In this document: one piece after another, positions 16,728 through 26,175 of the stretch | Numbering within the stretch: the stretch's first letter is position 1 | How the letters are laid out: each line of letters begins with the position of its first letter | Assembly: GCA_964647905.1 (NCBI GenBank) | Contig: CAZYJR010000041.1 | Span: 1 to 33,797, forward strand | From: CAZYJR01 sp964647905 | GTDB lineage: Bacteria; Desulfobacterota; DSM-4660; Desulfatiglandales; HGW-15 | Direction: 5' to 3' | Length of the DNA stretch: 33,797 bases | Notes under the pieces: generated by a model | The model's database searches: none | Told to the model about the DNA's origin: nothing | What the model saw: only the letters and a program-made list of their open reading frames with translations | Made by a program: the position numbers and the translations under genes

Positions 16728-17896
16728 GGCTGTCTCCTCAGTATGATGTTGCAGACCGTGCCGAAGTCTCCACCCAGGGTGTCGACCATGCCGATCACGG
16801 CGTCGTCCACCTGCCGGTCGCCCGCCTGGCCCCTGAGTTGCTCGCAGATCTCCACCACCTGTGCCGCACCTGTGGCCCCGATGGGGTGGCCCTTGGCCTT
16901 GAGCCCCCCCGAGGGGTTGACCACCACTTTCCCGCCGCAGGTGGTTTCTCCGGCCGCAGCGGCGGCGTGGGCTTCACCGAAATCGTAAAAGCCCATGGAC
17001 TCGAGGGCCAGGATTTCCGCGATGGTGAAGCAGTCGTGGAGCTCGACCACGTCCACGTCCTCAGGGCCTACGCCTGCCATGGCATAGGCCTTCTTGATCG
17101 ACTCCTCGCGGGCCCGGACCCGGGTCAAGTCTTTCTGGACATAGAGGGGCCCGCCGGAGGCCTGACCCAGGCCGGCCACGTAGATGGGCAGGTCCACCAG
17201 CTCCCGTGCCCTGCCGGCGTCCGCCAGCACCACTGCCGCGGCCCCGTCTGAGAAGGGACAGCAGTCGAAAAGCTGCAGGGGATCCGCCACCATCATGCTG
17301 TTCAGGACCGTATCCACTTCGATTTCCTTCCGGAAATGGGCCTTGGGGTTTCTTGCTCCGTGCCGGTGGTTCTTGACCGCCACCTCGGCCATGTTTCTCT
17401 TGAGTTCCGCCAGAGGTATCCCGTACTTGTAGGCGTACATGTTGGCGGCCATGGCGAAGACCCCGGGGAAGGTTATGCCTGCCGGTCCCTCGTGCATGGC
17501 CTCCGAGGCCATGGCGAAGGTGCGGGTGGCAAGGGGTGTGCCCATCTTGGCGGCCCGTTCGGTGCCCCCGGCCAGGACAATGTCGTATTCGCCGCAAGCA
17601 ATCAGCCGGGCGGCATGGCTTATGGCCACTGTGGCCGTGGCGCAGGCTGATTCGAAGCGCACGGCGGGCGAGGTGATCGGCAGGCCGATCTGCGAGTGGG
17701 CGAACGGGGCCATATGAAGTTGTCCCTCCTCGAAACCACCCAAGCAGTTGCCGAAAAGGAGCGCTTGTATGTCCGCAGGTTCAAGCCCGCTTGAAGTCAG
17801 TGCGTCCAGGGCCGCTTCGCTGAACATCTCCAGATTGGTCTTTTCCGAGATGCCGAACCCGGTCATACCCACGCCGCAAATGGCGACTTGTCTCAT
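16724..17896 (-). CDS. SCP-x-type thiolase (acetyl-CoA acyltransferase)
   Basis: Thiolase-superfamily enzyme, probably cleaving a 3-oxoacyl-CoA at the end of beta-oxidation. The nucleophile is Cys85 in FESACATAT, with HDCFTIAE at about 280-287 and GGLKAKGHPIGATGAAQ at about 330-346. The HDCF motif, in place of the NEAF of classical thiolases, places it in the sterol-carrier-protein X type, which typically needs a DUF35 partner; that partner is encoded in the next gene. The length of 390 residues is normal. It follows the short-chain dehydrogenase by 21 bases. Claisen condensation in the opposite direction is possible. Confidence 0.9.
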   Translation of the reverse strand: MRQVAICGVGMTGFGISEKTNLEMFSEAALDALTSSGLEPADIQALLFGNCLGGFEEGQLHMAPFAHSQIGLPITSPAVRFESACATATVAISHAARLIACGEYDIVLAGGTERAAKMGTPLATRTFAMASEAMHEGPAGITFPGVFAMAANMYAYKYGIPLAELKRNMAEVAVKNHRHGARNPKAHFRKEIEVDTVLNSMMVADPLQLFDCCPFSDGAAAVVLADAGRARELVDLPIYVAGLGQASGGPLYVQKDLTRVRAREESIKKAYAMAGVGPEDVDVVELHDCFTIAEILALESMGFYDFGEAHAAAAAGETTCGGKVVVNPSGGLKAKGHPIGATGAAQVVEICEQLRGQAGDRQVDDAVIGMVDTLGGDFGTVCNIILRRQP

Positions 17897-17917
17897 GTCT
17901 TCCTCCTCCCCACCATG

Positions 17918-18685
17918 CTAACGCGGGGCCATGCGGATGGCGCCGTCCAGCCTGATGGTCTCGCCGTTGAGCATGGTGTTCTCAATGATGTGGCCCGCCA
18001 GGGCGGCGAATTCGTCAGGCCGCCCCAGCCTCTTGGGGAAAGGCATCATCCGGCCCATTGCCTCGCGAACCTTTTCGGGCAGGGACTGCAGCATGGGAGT
18101 ATCGAAAAACCCGGGAGCCACGGTCAGGACCCTTATGCCCTGGTCGGCCAACTCCCGGGCGATGGAGATGGTCATGCCCACTATGCCGGCCTTGGACGCG
18201 GCATAGGCGGACTGGCCGATCTGGCCCTCAAAAGCGGCCACGGAGGCCGTGTTTATGATCACGCCCCGCTCACCCTCTGCCGTTGGTGGGTTGCCCATCA
18301 TGGCGGCCGCAGCCAGACGAATGACGTTGAACGTCCCCACCAGATTGATCTGCACCGTCCTGTTGAAAAGATTCAGAGGCATGGGACCGTCCTTGCCGAC
18401 CACCTTGGCTGGTATGCCGATGCCCGCGCAGTTGACCAGGGCGTTGACCCGGCCGAAGGTTTCGACGGCCTTATCCACGGCGGCCTTGACCTCGCCTTCG
18501 CTGCATACGTCGGTCTTGCAAAACACCGCTGAGGCCCGGAGATCCTCGGCCACGGCCGGCCCCTTGTCATCGTCAAGGTCCATGATCACGGCTCTTCCGC
18601 CGTTTCCAACGATCAGGCGCACACACGCCTCGCCCAGTCCTGAGGCCCCACCGGTGACCAGGGCCACTGTCTCTTTCATTTCCAT
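17918..18685 (-). CDS. Short-chain dehydrogenase, 3-hydroxyacyl-CoA dehydrogenase type II-like
   Basis: NAD-dependent SDR enzyme of 255 residues. The cofactor loop TGGASGLG lies at 11-18, NCAG at about 85-88, and the catalytic Tyr-Lys in SAYAASKAG at about 157-165. The close pattern to the mitochondrial type II 3-hydroxyacyl-CoA dehydrogenase (LVTGGASGLGEA, late GEGERGVIINTASVAAFEGQ-like block) suggests oxidation of a 3-hydroxyacyl-CoA, including branched ones such as 2-methyl-3-hydroxybutyryl-CoA. I chose the ATG at 18685, behind AAAGGCGG; an upstream frame extension reaching 18760 overlaps livF. Position between livF and the thiolase supports the beta-oxidation role. Confidence 0.88.
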   Translation of the reverse strand: MEMKETVALVTGGASGLGEACVRLIVGNGGRAVIMDLDDDKGPAVAEDLRASAVFCKTDVCSEGEVKAAVDKAVETFGRVNALVNCAGIGIPAKVVGKDGPMPLNLFNRTVQINLVGTFNVIRLAAAAMMGNPPTAEGERGVIINTASVAAFEGQIGQSAYAASKAGIVGMTISIARELADQGIRVLTVAPGFFDTPMLQSLPEKVREAMGRMMPFPKRLGRPDEFAALAGHIIENTMLNGETIRLDGAIRMAPR

Positions 18686-18747
18686 CGTCCGCCTTTCTCT
18701 ATAGGAGCCTTGCCGGCCGGTGGCCCGGCCGGAGAAAAGGAGCAGCG

Positions 18748-19542
18748 TCAAGAGAGCCACCGTTTCCTCCGCCTGTAATGCTTCACGTCCTTATAGCTCT
18801 TGCGTTGGCCGATTTGGCTCAATCCCAGATAGAACTCCTTGATGTCCTCGTTTTCCTTCAGCTTTGCGGATGGTCCGTCAAGCACGATCCGACCGTTTTC
18901 CATTACATAGGCCTTGCTGGATACGGAAAGGGCTACGAATGCATTCTGTTCAACGAGGAGGATCGATGTGTTGCGGTCCCGGTTGATCATCTCGATAATC
19001 TTGAAGATCTCCTTGACCATAGTGGGGCTCAACCCGAGAGAGGGCTCGTCGAGGAGCATCAGCCTCGGGCGGGCCATCAAACCCCGGCCCAGGACGAGCA
19101 TCTGCCTTTCTCCGCCTGAAAGATACCCGCTCACCCGGTTCCGCATTCGCTTGAGAACCGGGAAGTAGCGGTAGACCTCTTCCATGTCCTGCTTGATTGT
19201 ATCCGTATCTTTTCTGGAATATGCTCCTACGCGGATGTTCTCCTCCACTGTCAAGTGCTCGAACAGGGGGCGGCCCTCCATCACCTGGACGATCCCCATC
19301 TGCACTATTTCTTCGGGGCTTTGCCGATCGATCCGCCTTCCTTCAAACTCGATGGTTCCGTCCGTGATCTCTCCCAGTTCCGTCTTCAGCAAGCCGGATA
19401 CGGCCTTGAGCGATGTGGTTTTTCCGGCCCCGTTGGCCCCTAAGAGGGCGACGATGTCGCCTTCGGGCACGTCCAACGAGACCCCTTTAAGGACCAGGAT
19501 CACATCGCTGTAAATGACTTCAACGTTTTTCAGGCTGAGCAT
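18748..19542 (-). CDS. livF: Branched-chain-type ABC transporter ATP-binding protein LivF
   Basis: ATPase of a HAAT (Liv-type) importer. Walker A is GANGAGKTT (35-43), the signature is LSGGERQM (about 142-149), and Walker B is LMLLDEPSLGLSP (about 161-173). After the usual end of LivF at about 235 there is a basic tail rich in Lys, Arg and Tyr. The start at 19542 gives the usual MLSLKNVEVIY opening and lies two bases after the preceding small gene. It should work with LivG, LivH, LivM and the binding protein encoded upstream. Confidence 0.92.
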   Translation of the reverse strand: MLSLKNVEVIYSDVILVLKGVSLDVPEGDIVALLGANGAGKTTSLKAVSGLLKTELGEITDGTIEFEGRRIDRQSPEEIVQMGIVQVMEGRPLFEHLTVEENIRVGAYSRKDTDTIKQDMEEVYRYFPVLKRMRNRVSGYLSGGERQMLVLGRGLMARPRLMLLDEPSLGLSPTMVKEIFKIIEMINRDRNTSILLVEQNAFVALSVSSKAYVMENGRIVLDGPSAKLKENEDIKEFYLGLSQIGQRKSYKDVKHYRRRKRWLS

Positions 19543-19544
19543 CT

Positions 19545-20033
19545 CTAGTCCTTCTTCGGGGGTGGAACAAGCTTGAGGGTGGCGGTCGCCTCCCTGTAAG
19601 AGGTGAGCCCTGTGGCCCTGATCAGGTACTCCCCCGGCGGAAGGGGTTTGGCCTTTTCGAAATCCGGCTTGATGGTCGGATCCCATCCCACCTGGAAGAA
19701 CCAATTCAAGGTGGCTGTGGGCTGCATGGCCGTACTGAAATTCCCGTTCCCGTCGGCCGTGCCGTATGCAATGCCCACATCCGCGTCCTCTTCCACGCCT
19801 TTGACCTGGACGTCCGGCGGCAGGATCATTTCCACCGTGATCATCTCGTCGGGTTCGAATCCCGACCCTTTGAATGCTACGGGTTCTTTGATCAGGGCCG
19901 GAGAAAGAAACGTCTCCGAAGGAATGACCTCCAGCTCGGCCTTGACGCCTGAGGCCTGCACGCTCCGGTATAAAACCACGCCCACCAGCAGGGCGGTGAC
20001 GATGATGCATAACGTTACATTCAACCGTTTCAT
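19545..20033 (-). CDS. Small exported or membrane-anchored protein, unknown function
   Basis: A 162-residue protein with one N-terminal hydrophobic segment (about 6-25) after a Lys-Arg start, so it is exported and perhaps anchored in the inner membrane. The rest looks beta-rich, with a GSGFEPDE turn (about 57-64) as in immunoglobulin-like extracellular repeats, and ends in a Lys-rich tail. The start at 20033 follows a strong GGAGGAGG site. It lies between the binding protein and livF, two bases from livF, so it is part of the transporter operon. A periplasmic accessory role for substrate capture is a guess. Confidence 0.7.
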   Translation of the reverse strand: MKRLNVTLCIIVTALLVGVVLYRSVQASGVKAELEVIPSETFLSPALIKEPVAFKGSGFEPDEMITVEMILPPDVQVKGVEEDADVGIAYGTADGNGNFSTAMQPTATLNWFFQVGWDPTIKPDFEKAKPLPPGEYLIRATGLTSYREATATLKLVPPPKKD

Positions 20034-20075
20034 GGTCGCCTCCTCCTTTCTCACCATGGGATGTCTTCCCAAGGG

Positions 20076-21296
20076 CTAGAACTCGTGAAGACTCACTGCA
20101 TCGGGCGCCTTTCGCCAGCCTGTTTCAGGCACGATCTTTCCTTCCTTGACCCGGTAGATTTTCACTTCAAGACTTCCCCTCCTGGACGCGGGGGCGTAGG
20201 CGCAAGGGCCCTGGATGCCCTTCTTGTCAAGTGCGGTAAGCCGTTGATAGGCCTCGTACATATCATTGGCCGTGAGGTCCTCGTACTTCACGGCCTTGAG
20301 CGCCTCATTGAGCCCTGCCACAAAGGTGATGCCCCAGGAGACCCCCATTCCATAGACTTCATTGAAGTCTTTCATGTCGCCCCGGTATTTTTTCCACTGG
20401 TCCGTCACGAAGGAGTTGGCCTTGGCTTCCTCTCCTCTGAGAAAAAAGGATACGATCGCCGTGCCTTCCAGGGCCTCCGCATGAACGCCGAGCCCCAAGG
20501 CGGTGGGTCCCCAGTATCCGTTCAGGAACTGGATCTTCTTGGTCAGGCCTAGGGCATGGGCGTCCCTGATGATGTTGGTGGGGGTCGGATCCACACCGCC
20601 TGCATAGATGTAATTGGCACCCGCCTCAGCTAGTCGGTTCAAGTACACATCATGCTTCAGACTTCCGGGAGGGAAATATTCCGGCTCGAGCAATCGGATT
20701 CCGAGCGACTCGGCGTATTCCCTCCCCCCCCGCAGGGGTTCCCGGCCGTAAGGGCTGTCCCAGCTCAGGTAACCCACCTTCGGTACACCGGACTTCCCCT
20801 TGGACTTCCAATCCTCCATGACCCAATCCATGATGGCCGCAAAAGCGTCCTGGTAGGCCGGGCCCCAGATAAATGTACGTCCCAGGTGGGCCTGAAACTC
20901 TCCGTCACCTGGTACGAGCTGGGCTCTTTCATCCCGATCGATAAGTCTTGACAAGGCCTTTCCGATTCCGGTGCTGATGGAGTTCACCATAAGGAGCCTG
21001 GGTGTCCGGCGGTAACGGTTGTAGGCGGAGACCGCCCGGGCAACGTCATATCGTGTGTCTATCCCGATGAAGTTGATCTTGATCCCGTTTACCCCTCCTT
21101 TACTGTTGACCTCCTTGATGTAGTCCTCCAGTCCCATGTCCGCAGGCACGTTCAGGCCTGCGATAGGCCCGGTGTAGTCGGCAAGGCTTAGGTATGCCAC
21201 CTCCTTTTCACTTGCCGAGACACCGGAGACCGGGCCCCCCATTGCCAAACAGAGAGCCACTAAGATAAAGAGAAAAAGTGCCGTTTGCTTCTTCAT
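20076..21296 (-). CDS. Liv-type ABC transporter substrate-binding protein
   Basis: Periplasmic binding protein of type I fold. Residues 1-28 form a clear signal peptide (KK, hydrophobic core, then VSASEKE near the cleavage site). The mature protein opens with VAYLSLADYTGPIAGLN, the usual start of LivK-like proteins, followed by FIGIDTRYDVARAVSAYNR. The length of 406 residues is typical. In clusters with acyl-CoA ligases such proteins often bind carboxylic or aromatic acids and not amino acids. Here the gene sits with beta-oxidation genes, so the ligand may not be leucine. It is followed by the small exported protein after 42 bases. Confidence 0.9.
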   Translation of the reverse strand: MKKQTALFLFILVALCLAMGGPVSGVSASEKEVAYLSLADYTGPIAGLNVPADMGLEDYIKEVNSKGGVNGIKINFIGIDTRYDVARAVSAYNRYRRTPRLLMVNSISTGIGKALSRLIDRDERAQLVPGDGEFQAHLGRTFIWGPAYQDAFAAIMDWVMEDWKSKGKSGVPKVGYLSWDSPYGREPLRGGREYAESLGIRLLEPEYFPPGSLKHDVYLNRLAEAGANYIYAGGVDPTPTNIIRDAHALGLTKKIQFLNGYWGPTALGLGVHAEALEGTAIVSFFLRGEEAKANSFVTDQWKKYRGDMKDFNEVYGMGVSWGITFVAGLNEALKAVKYEDLTANDMYEAYQRLTALDKKGIQGPCAYAPASRRGSLEVKIYRVKEGKIVPETGWRKAPDAVSLHEF

Positions 21297-21351
21297 GGTG
21301 CCCCCCCTTTCTTTGCTTTCATGTTCGACTTTGCAGGTCCTTCCCGATTCA

Positions 21352-22398
21352 TCAATAGGGAAACGGGTAGAGCCTGTAGGACGCCTTGAATATCTCCCAC
21401 CGGTGTGCGAGGCCCCTCGGTTCGAAGATCAAGAAAACGCCCACCGCCAGACCGAAGGCCACCAACCCGAGTGCCGCCGCAGGCGAGGTCCCCAGCCACG
21501 GAAATGTCTTCGCAATCAAGGGGGAGGTAAACATCACTACCTCGCCTAGAATTCTAATAAACAAGACACCGAAAAACACTCCTGGGATGCTCCCCAGGCC
21601 CCCTATGATAAGCATACCCACATATTGCAGGGCATGGAGGAGAGTGAATTGCTCCGTGTTGACCACCGTAATCAGATGAGCCCACAACGAACCGGCTATT
21701 CCGGCATAAAAGCAGGAGATAAAAAAAGCCAGCAGCTTGTAGTAGTAGAGATTCACCCCCATGACTTCTCCTGCGAGGTCGTTGTCCCGGATGGCCACAA
21801 AGGCCCGCCCGACCCTGGTCCGCACCAGATTCCGGGCTGCATAGGTCATCACGACCATGACCGTCATGATGATGTAGAACATCCTCTCGTCCGTGTCGAA
21901 GTGATAGCCGAAAAGCAGGGGGGGCTCCGGATAAAGCCCCTTGAAGGACCCAGTGATGCCCATATGCAGGATAAGCCAGATCACCACGAAGTGGATCGCG
22001 ATGGTAGCCATAGCTAGGTAGAATCCCTTGATCCTGAGAGAGGGGGCGCCTCCGATCACCCCTATGAGCCCGGCCATAACCCCGGAAAGGGGGAGGGCCG
22101 CCCAGAAAGAAAACCCGAACTGCGTGGTGAGTACAGAGGAAGTGTAGGCGCCCACGGCCATGAACGCCGCCTGGCCGAAGGATATCTGCCCGCAGTATCC
22201 GCTCACGATCTGGAGGCCCATCACCACGATGACGGTGATCGCGGTAAGGTTCATGAAACTTATGAGATAGTAAGAACCGAACAAAGGAAACAGATAGAGC
22301 AGCACCAGGGCCGAAATCAGGATGGTCCAATGTTGCCAGGTCCTTATGATGGCCATATCCTGCTCGTAACTTCTGTCAAACACGCCGCAGGGTCTCAT
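21352..22398 (-). CDS. livM: Branched-chain-type ABC transporter permease LivM
   Basis: Inner-membrane permease of 348 residues with about eight to ten hydrophobic segments. The motif GYCGQISFGQAAFMAVGAY (about 67-85) and the ATPase-coupling loop RVGRAFVAIRDNDLAGEVMGVN (about 195-216) are characteristic of LivM. It starts three bases after livH, so coupling is likely. The first 20 residues before the first hydrophobic stretch may be overcalled; an in-frame ATG at residue 15 would also serve. Confidence 0.92.
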   Translation of the reverse strand: MRPCGVFDRSYEQDMAIIRTWQHWTILISALVLLYLFPLFGSYYLISFMNLTAITVIVVMGLQIVSGYCGQISFGQAAFMAVGAYTSSVLTTQFGFSFWAALPLSGVMAGLIGVIGGAPSLRIKGFYLAMATIAIHFVVIWLILHMGITGSFKGLYPEPPLLFGYHFDTDERMFYIIMTVMVVMTYAARNLVRTRVGRAFVAIRDNDLAGEVMGVNLYYYKLLAFFISCFYAGIAGSLWAHLITVVNTEQFTLLHALQYVGMLIIGGLGSIPGVFFGVLFIRILGEVVMFTSPLIAKTFPWLGTSPAAALGLVAFGLAVGVFLIFEPRGLAHRWEIFKASYRLYPFPY

Positions 22399-22401
22399 CA
22401 G

Positions 22402-23286
22402 CTAAATCCTTTCAATCTTCACCAAACCGAACAACCCGTAAGGTCGGATTAGGAGGACGATCAAGAGGACCACATATGCGGCCACGTCCTTCACGCCGCC
22501 GCCCACGATGGGATCTAGGTAGGCAGCACCCACATTCTCGATAACCCCGAGAAAAAGCCCCATGACCAAAGCCCCCGGCAAGGAGTCCAAGCCGCCGCAA
22601 ATGGCCACGATAAGCCCGCTGATCCCGATATAGGGGAGCATGTAGTAGACGTCCATCACCATAGCCGTGGCTATCCCGGCGACGGCGGCCACCGCCGCTG
22701 AGAGCACCCAGATTGTGGAAAAGATCTTCCTGACCGCAATCCCGGTGCTCTGGGCAAGCCTGTGATCCTCGGCCGTGGCCCGCATGCCCAGCCCCACTTT
22801 GGTGTACTTGAAAAACAATGAGAGGAAGGTGAACACCAGGATGGACACAAGGAAGCTGATGAGTTGGTTGATGGGTACGGAAAGGCCGAGCATCTCCAGG
22901 TTTCCCCGGGGAAGAAACGCGGGAAGGGCCCTGGTCTGGCCCTTGAGATAGAGGACGAAGATGCCTTCCAGGGTGATGAAGACCGCAAAGGTCATCAGAA
23001 AGGCCGAAAAGAGAGACTGCCCTATGAGCGGGCGCAGGGCCAGCCTTTCAATAAGGAGACCCAGGAGCGCGGCAAGGACAAATGCAACGGGCAAGCTGAG
23101 CCAGAAGCCCAGGCCGAGGCCCCCCAGAAAGAGCCAGAAGAAGAGCGCCCCGAAGGCCACGAGCTGGCCGTGGGCCAGGCTGACCACATGGGTGGACTTG
23201 TATACGAGAACAACGGACGCGGCGACCATGGCATATAGGCTGCCCACCGTGATCCCTGTCACTACCTGCTGAAGAAACGAAATCAT
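22402..23286 (-). CDS. livH: Branched-chain-type ABC transporter permease LivH
   Basis: Inner-membrane permease of 294 residues, very hydrophobic, with about eight predicted segments. The opening QQVVTGITVGSLYAMVA and the coupling loop KVGLGMRATAEDHRLAQSTGI (about 168-188) identify LivH. The late block GGLDSLPGALVMGLFLGVIE, in which GALVMG matches the conserved SxxGAxxGG region, is present. It follows the acyl-CoA ligase after 52 bases and precedes livM by three. Confidence 0.92.
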   Translation of the reverse strand: MISFLQQVVTGITVGSLYAMVAASVVLVYKSTHVVSLAHGQLVAFGALFFWLFLGGLGLGFWLSLPVAFVLAALLGLLIERLALRPLIGQSLFSAFLMTFAVFITLEGIFVLYLKGQTRALPAFLPRGNLEMLGLSVPINQLISFLVSILVFTFLSLFFKYTKVGLGMRATAEDHRLAQSTGIAVRKIFSTIWVLSAAVAAVAGIATAMVMDVYYMLPYIGISGLIVAICGGLDSLPGALVMGLFLGVIENVGAAYLDPIVGGGVKDVAAYVVLLIVLLIRPYGLFGLVKIERI

Positions 23287-23338
23287 GGATTCTCCGAAAC
23301 ACCTGTCAAGGACACGCGTTCACACTTCCGGGAGGCCT

Positions 23339-25237
23339 TCAGTCGGCCTCGTTGACATAGATCTTGGTCTTGACCGTTCCCTTTCTCCCGTCCCTGTAGG
23401 TCACGGCGGCTTCCACATCAAAGACATCGGCCTGTCCATAGAAAGCCCCGATGATCCCCCCGTACCGGCTCTCCACAAAGGACCTCCTCAGCTTCCGGGT
23501 CCTGGTCAACTCCTCCTCGTCCGCATCGAATTCCTTATGGAGGTTCACGAAACGTCTGATTCGGGACCACTCGGGCAGGGTCTGATTTACCCGGCCAATC
23601 TCCCTGCGAATCAGGTCGATGACCTCCTTCTTCTGTGAGAGATCCGTAAAGGTGGTGTAAGGGATATGGCGGGCCTCGGCGAATCTTCCCACATTGTCCA
23701 GGTCGATGTTGATGAGTGCGGTGACGAAGTCCTTGTCCGGTCCTCCGATCACCAGGGCGTCTTTGATGTAGGGGCTGAACCGGAGCCGGATCTCGGAGTA
23801 CTGTGGAGAGAATTTCTTCCCGTTGGCCAGGGTCTTGAGATCGTCCATGCGGTCGATCACGATGAGATGCCCGTCCTCGTTGAGGTGTCCAAAGTCCCCG
23901 GTGTGGTACCAGCCGTCCTTCATCTTGGCCCGGGTAGCTTCGGGGTCCTTGTAGTAGCCGGAATAGGGATACTTGTTCCTGACCAGGATCTCCCCTTCTT
24001 CCGAAAGCCGGATCTCCACCCACGGTACGGGAGGGCCCGAGGTGTCAGGCCGGATGTCTCCCTCCCTGGGCATGGTCATAACGCCCTGCTCGGTGCTCCC
24101 GTAAAAAAGACGGATATCCACGCCAAGCACCTTGAAGTATCGAATAATGTCGGGGCTTACGGCTGCGCCGGCCGAATATACCGTTTTCACGTTGGAAAGG
24201 CCCAGGCGGTCCTTGAGCTGGCGGAAGACCGCATGATGGGCCAGGAAAACAAGGACCCTTCGCCACAACGGAACCTTCTTTTGCCGGATTTTCATGTCTG
24301 CGGTCCTAAGACCGATGGACAGGGCCGCCCTGTAAACCAGCCGGCTCATATACGTGGAATCGATCATCTTGGCCTGGACCATGCGGTTGAGGTTCTCCCA
24401 GAGCCTGGCGCCAAAAAAGAGGATGTCCGGTCCGATTTCTCTCAGGTTTTCCTGAACCGTTTCCGGCTGCTCAGGGAAGTTGACCACCATAGGGGCGACA
24501 ATGGTTCCCGCGATCCCGAGGCCCTGTTCCGTGATCCAGGCGGGGGGAATGAATGAGAGATAGTCATAACCCTTTCCGATCCAGCCGTCCAGCTCGGCCC
24601 ACTCACGCACGGAATCCACCAGCCACCTCTGGCTCAACATCCCTCCCCTGGGAAGACCCGTGGTCCCGGAGGTGTAGCAGAGTACGGCGATGTCGTTCCC
24701 TGAACCTTCATCGAGAAGACTATCGAACAACTGAGAGCTCTCCTTTTCTTTCCTGCTCCCCAGTTCGAGGACATCCTTGAACGAGATGAGTACCGGGTCC
24801 TTGTAACCCCACAGGCCTTTAGGGTCCCAGTAGACGACCTTTTTCAATTTAGGGAGATCGTCCTTGACCTCCAAGAGCTTGTCCACCTGTTCCTGGTCAT
24901 GGGCGACCACGAAAGTGGAGTCGGAATCCTCCACGTAATACTTTACCTCCTCAGGCCGGCAATCCGTAAAGATACCTACCGCGGCCCCCCTGGCACTCTG
25001 AACCGCCAGCTCGGCCCAGAACCATTCGGGTTTGTTCTCCCCAAGGATCGAGACCTTATCTCCCTTTTCCAGGCCGAGCTCGATCAGTCCAAGGCAGAAG
25101 TGTTTCACCTTCACGTAATAGTCTTTCCACGTGTACTCTTTCCACCTCCCCAGGTCTTTTACTCGCATGGCGACGAGTTGATCGTGGTAGTTCCGAAAGT
25201 TTTCCCGCAGCAATTGTGGAAGGGTGATCCCGGCCAT
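23339..25237 (-). CDS. Long-chain-type acyl-CoA synthetase (AMP-forming)
   Basis: Activates a carboxylic acid to its CoA thioester with ATP. The P-loop is CYTSGTTGLPRGGMLS (about 187-202), with Arg where Lys is usual. The adenine motif FYGSTEQG lies near 402-409, and YHTGDFG near 462-468. The hinge DRMDDLKTLANGKKFSP and a long C-terminal domain complete the 632 residues, which fits the long-chain FadD15-like group. Its ATG lies five bases after the livG stop, so it is embedded in the transporter genes. Coupling of import to CoA activation (vectorial acylation) is a reasonable inference. Confidence 0.9.
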   Translation of the reverse strand: MAGITLPQLLRENFRNYHDQLVAMRVKDLGRWKEYTWKDYYVKVKHFCLGLIELGLEKGDKVSILGENKPEWFWAELAVQSARGAAVGIFTDCRPEEVKYYVEDSDSTFVVAHDQEQVDKLLEVKDDLPKLKKVVYWDPKGLWGYKDPVLISFKDVLELGSRKEKESSQLFDSLLDEGSGNDIAVLCYTSGTTGLPRGGMLSQRWLVDSVREWAELDGWIGKGYDYLSFIPPAWITEQGLGIAGTIVAPMVVNFPEQPETVQENLREIGPDILFFGARLWENLNRMVQAKMIDSTYMSRLVYRAALSIGLRTADMKIRQKKVPLWRRVLVFLAHHAVFRQLKDRLGLSNVKTVYSAGAAVSPDIIRYFKVLGVDIRLFYGSTEQGVMTMPREGDIRPDTSGPPVPWVEIRLSEEGEILVRNKYPYSGYYKDPEATRAKMKDGWYHTGDFGHLNEDGHLIVIDRMDDLKTLANGKKFSPQYSEIRLRFSPYIKDALVIGGPDKDFVTALINIDLDNVGRFAEARHIPYTTFTDLSQKKEVIDLIRREIGRVNQTLPEWSRIRRFVNLHKEFDADEEELTRTRKLRRSFVESRYGGIIGAFYGQADVFDVEAAVTYRDGRKGTVKTKIYVNEAD

Positions 25238-25242
25238 GTCTC

Positions 25243-26049
25243 CTATTCCTTCCCGAGGTATGCGCGGATTACTCGCTCGTCGTTCTTCACCTCTTGCGGA
25301 TGCCCTTCGGCGATCTTGACTCCGAAATCCAGGACCGCAACCCTGTGGGAGATGTCCATGACCACGTCCATGTCGTGCTCGACCAGTACAATGGGAATCC
25401 CTTTGAGCTCGTAGATATCGAGAACGAACCTCGCCATGTCTTCTTTTTCTTCTACATTCATTCCGGCCATCGGCTCATCCAAGAGAAGAACCAAAGGGTC
25501 CATACAAAGGGCCCTGGCCAGATCGACCCGTTTCCTCTGACCGTAAGGAAGAGACGCCACTACCTTTTTTCTTATAGGAGCAAGCTCGAGGAGATCTATT
25601 ATCTCCTCGATTTGCTCTCGATGGGCGATTTCCTCCCTTCGGGCGGGTCCGAAGAATAGGCAACCCGATAGCGCCCCCCGTTTCATTTGGATATGTCTTG
25701 CGGCCATGAGGTTGTCCTGCGTGTTGAGGCCGGAGAAAAGCTCTATGTTCTGAAAGGTTCGGGCGATACCCAGCTTGCCGATTTGGTGGGGTTTGAGACG
25801 GGTGAGGTCCATGCCCCGGTAAAGGATCTCGCCTTCTTGAGGACGGTAAAAGCCGTTGATGCAGTTAAGGAGGCAGGTCTTGCCCGCGCCGTTGGGACCG
25901 ATGACGGCAAGGATTTCGCCGGGCCTGACCTCAAGATCCACGCTGGTAAGGGCCTTGAGACCTCCGAACGTGAGTGAAAGCCTGCTGATACCGATTACGG
26001 AATCAACTTGATGCCCCGGCTTCCCAGCGACACTCTCCCTGGTTGACAT
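25243..26049 (-). CDS. livG: Branched-chain-type ABC transporter ATP-binding protein LivG
   Basis: ATPase partner of LivF. Walker A is GPNGAGKT (51-58), Walker B is LVLLLDEPMAGMN (about 187-199), and the His-loop is LVEHDMDVV (about 219-227). The signature reads SLPYGQRKR, the normal LivG variant of LSGGQ. The TARTFQNIELF block after the Q-loop is also LivG-like. The length is 268 residues including about 18 extra N-terminal residues, and the ribosome site before the ATG at 26049 is weak. A 126-base gap separates it from tetR. Confidence 0.92.
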   Translation of the reverse strand: MSTRESVAGKPGHQVDSVIGISRLSLTFGGLKALTSVDLEVRPGEILAVIGPNGAGKTCLLNCINGFYRPQEGEILYRGMDLTRLKPHQIGKLGIARTFQNIELFSGLNTQDNLMAARHIQMKRGALSGCLFFGPARREEIAHREQIEEIIDLLELAPIRKKVVASLPYGQRKRVDLARALCMDPLVLLLDEPMAGMNVEEKEDMARFVLDIYELKGIPIVLVEHDMDVVMDISHRVAVLDFGVKIAEGHPQEVKNDERVIRAYLGKE

Positions 26050-26175
26050 GCGCGATGCCCCAAACCTTCATGGCGCATGCATCGGCCACGCCGTTGATAA
26101 AAATGGTAAGGCCCCTTAGGGGAACTCTTCAGGTCCGGATGTAGGAGCGAATTGTAGTCGCCACTCTTGTTCGGC

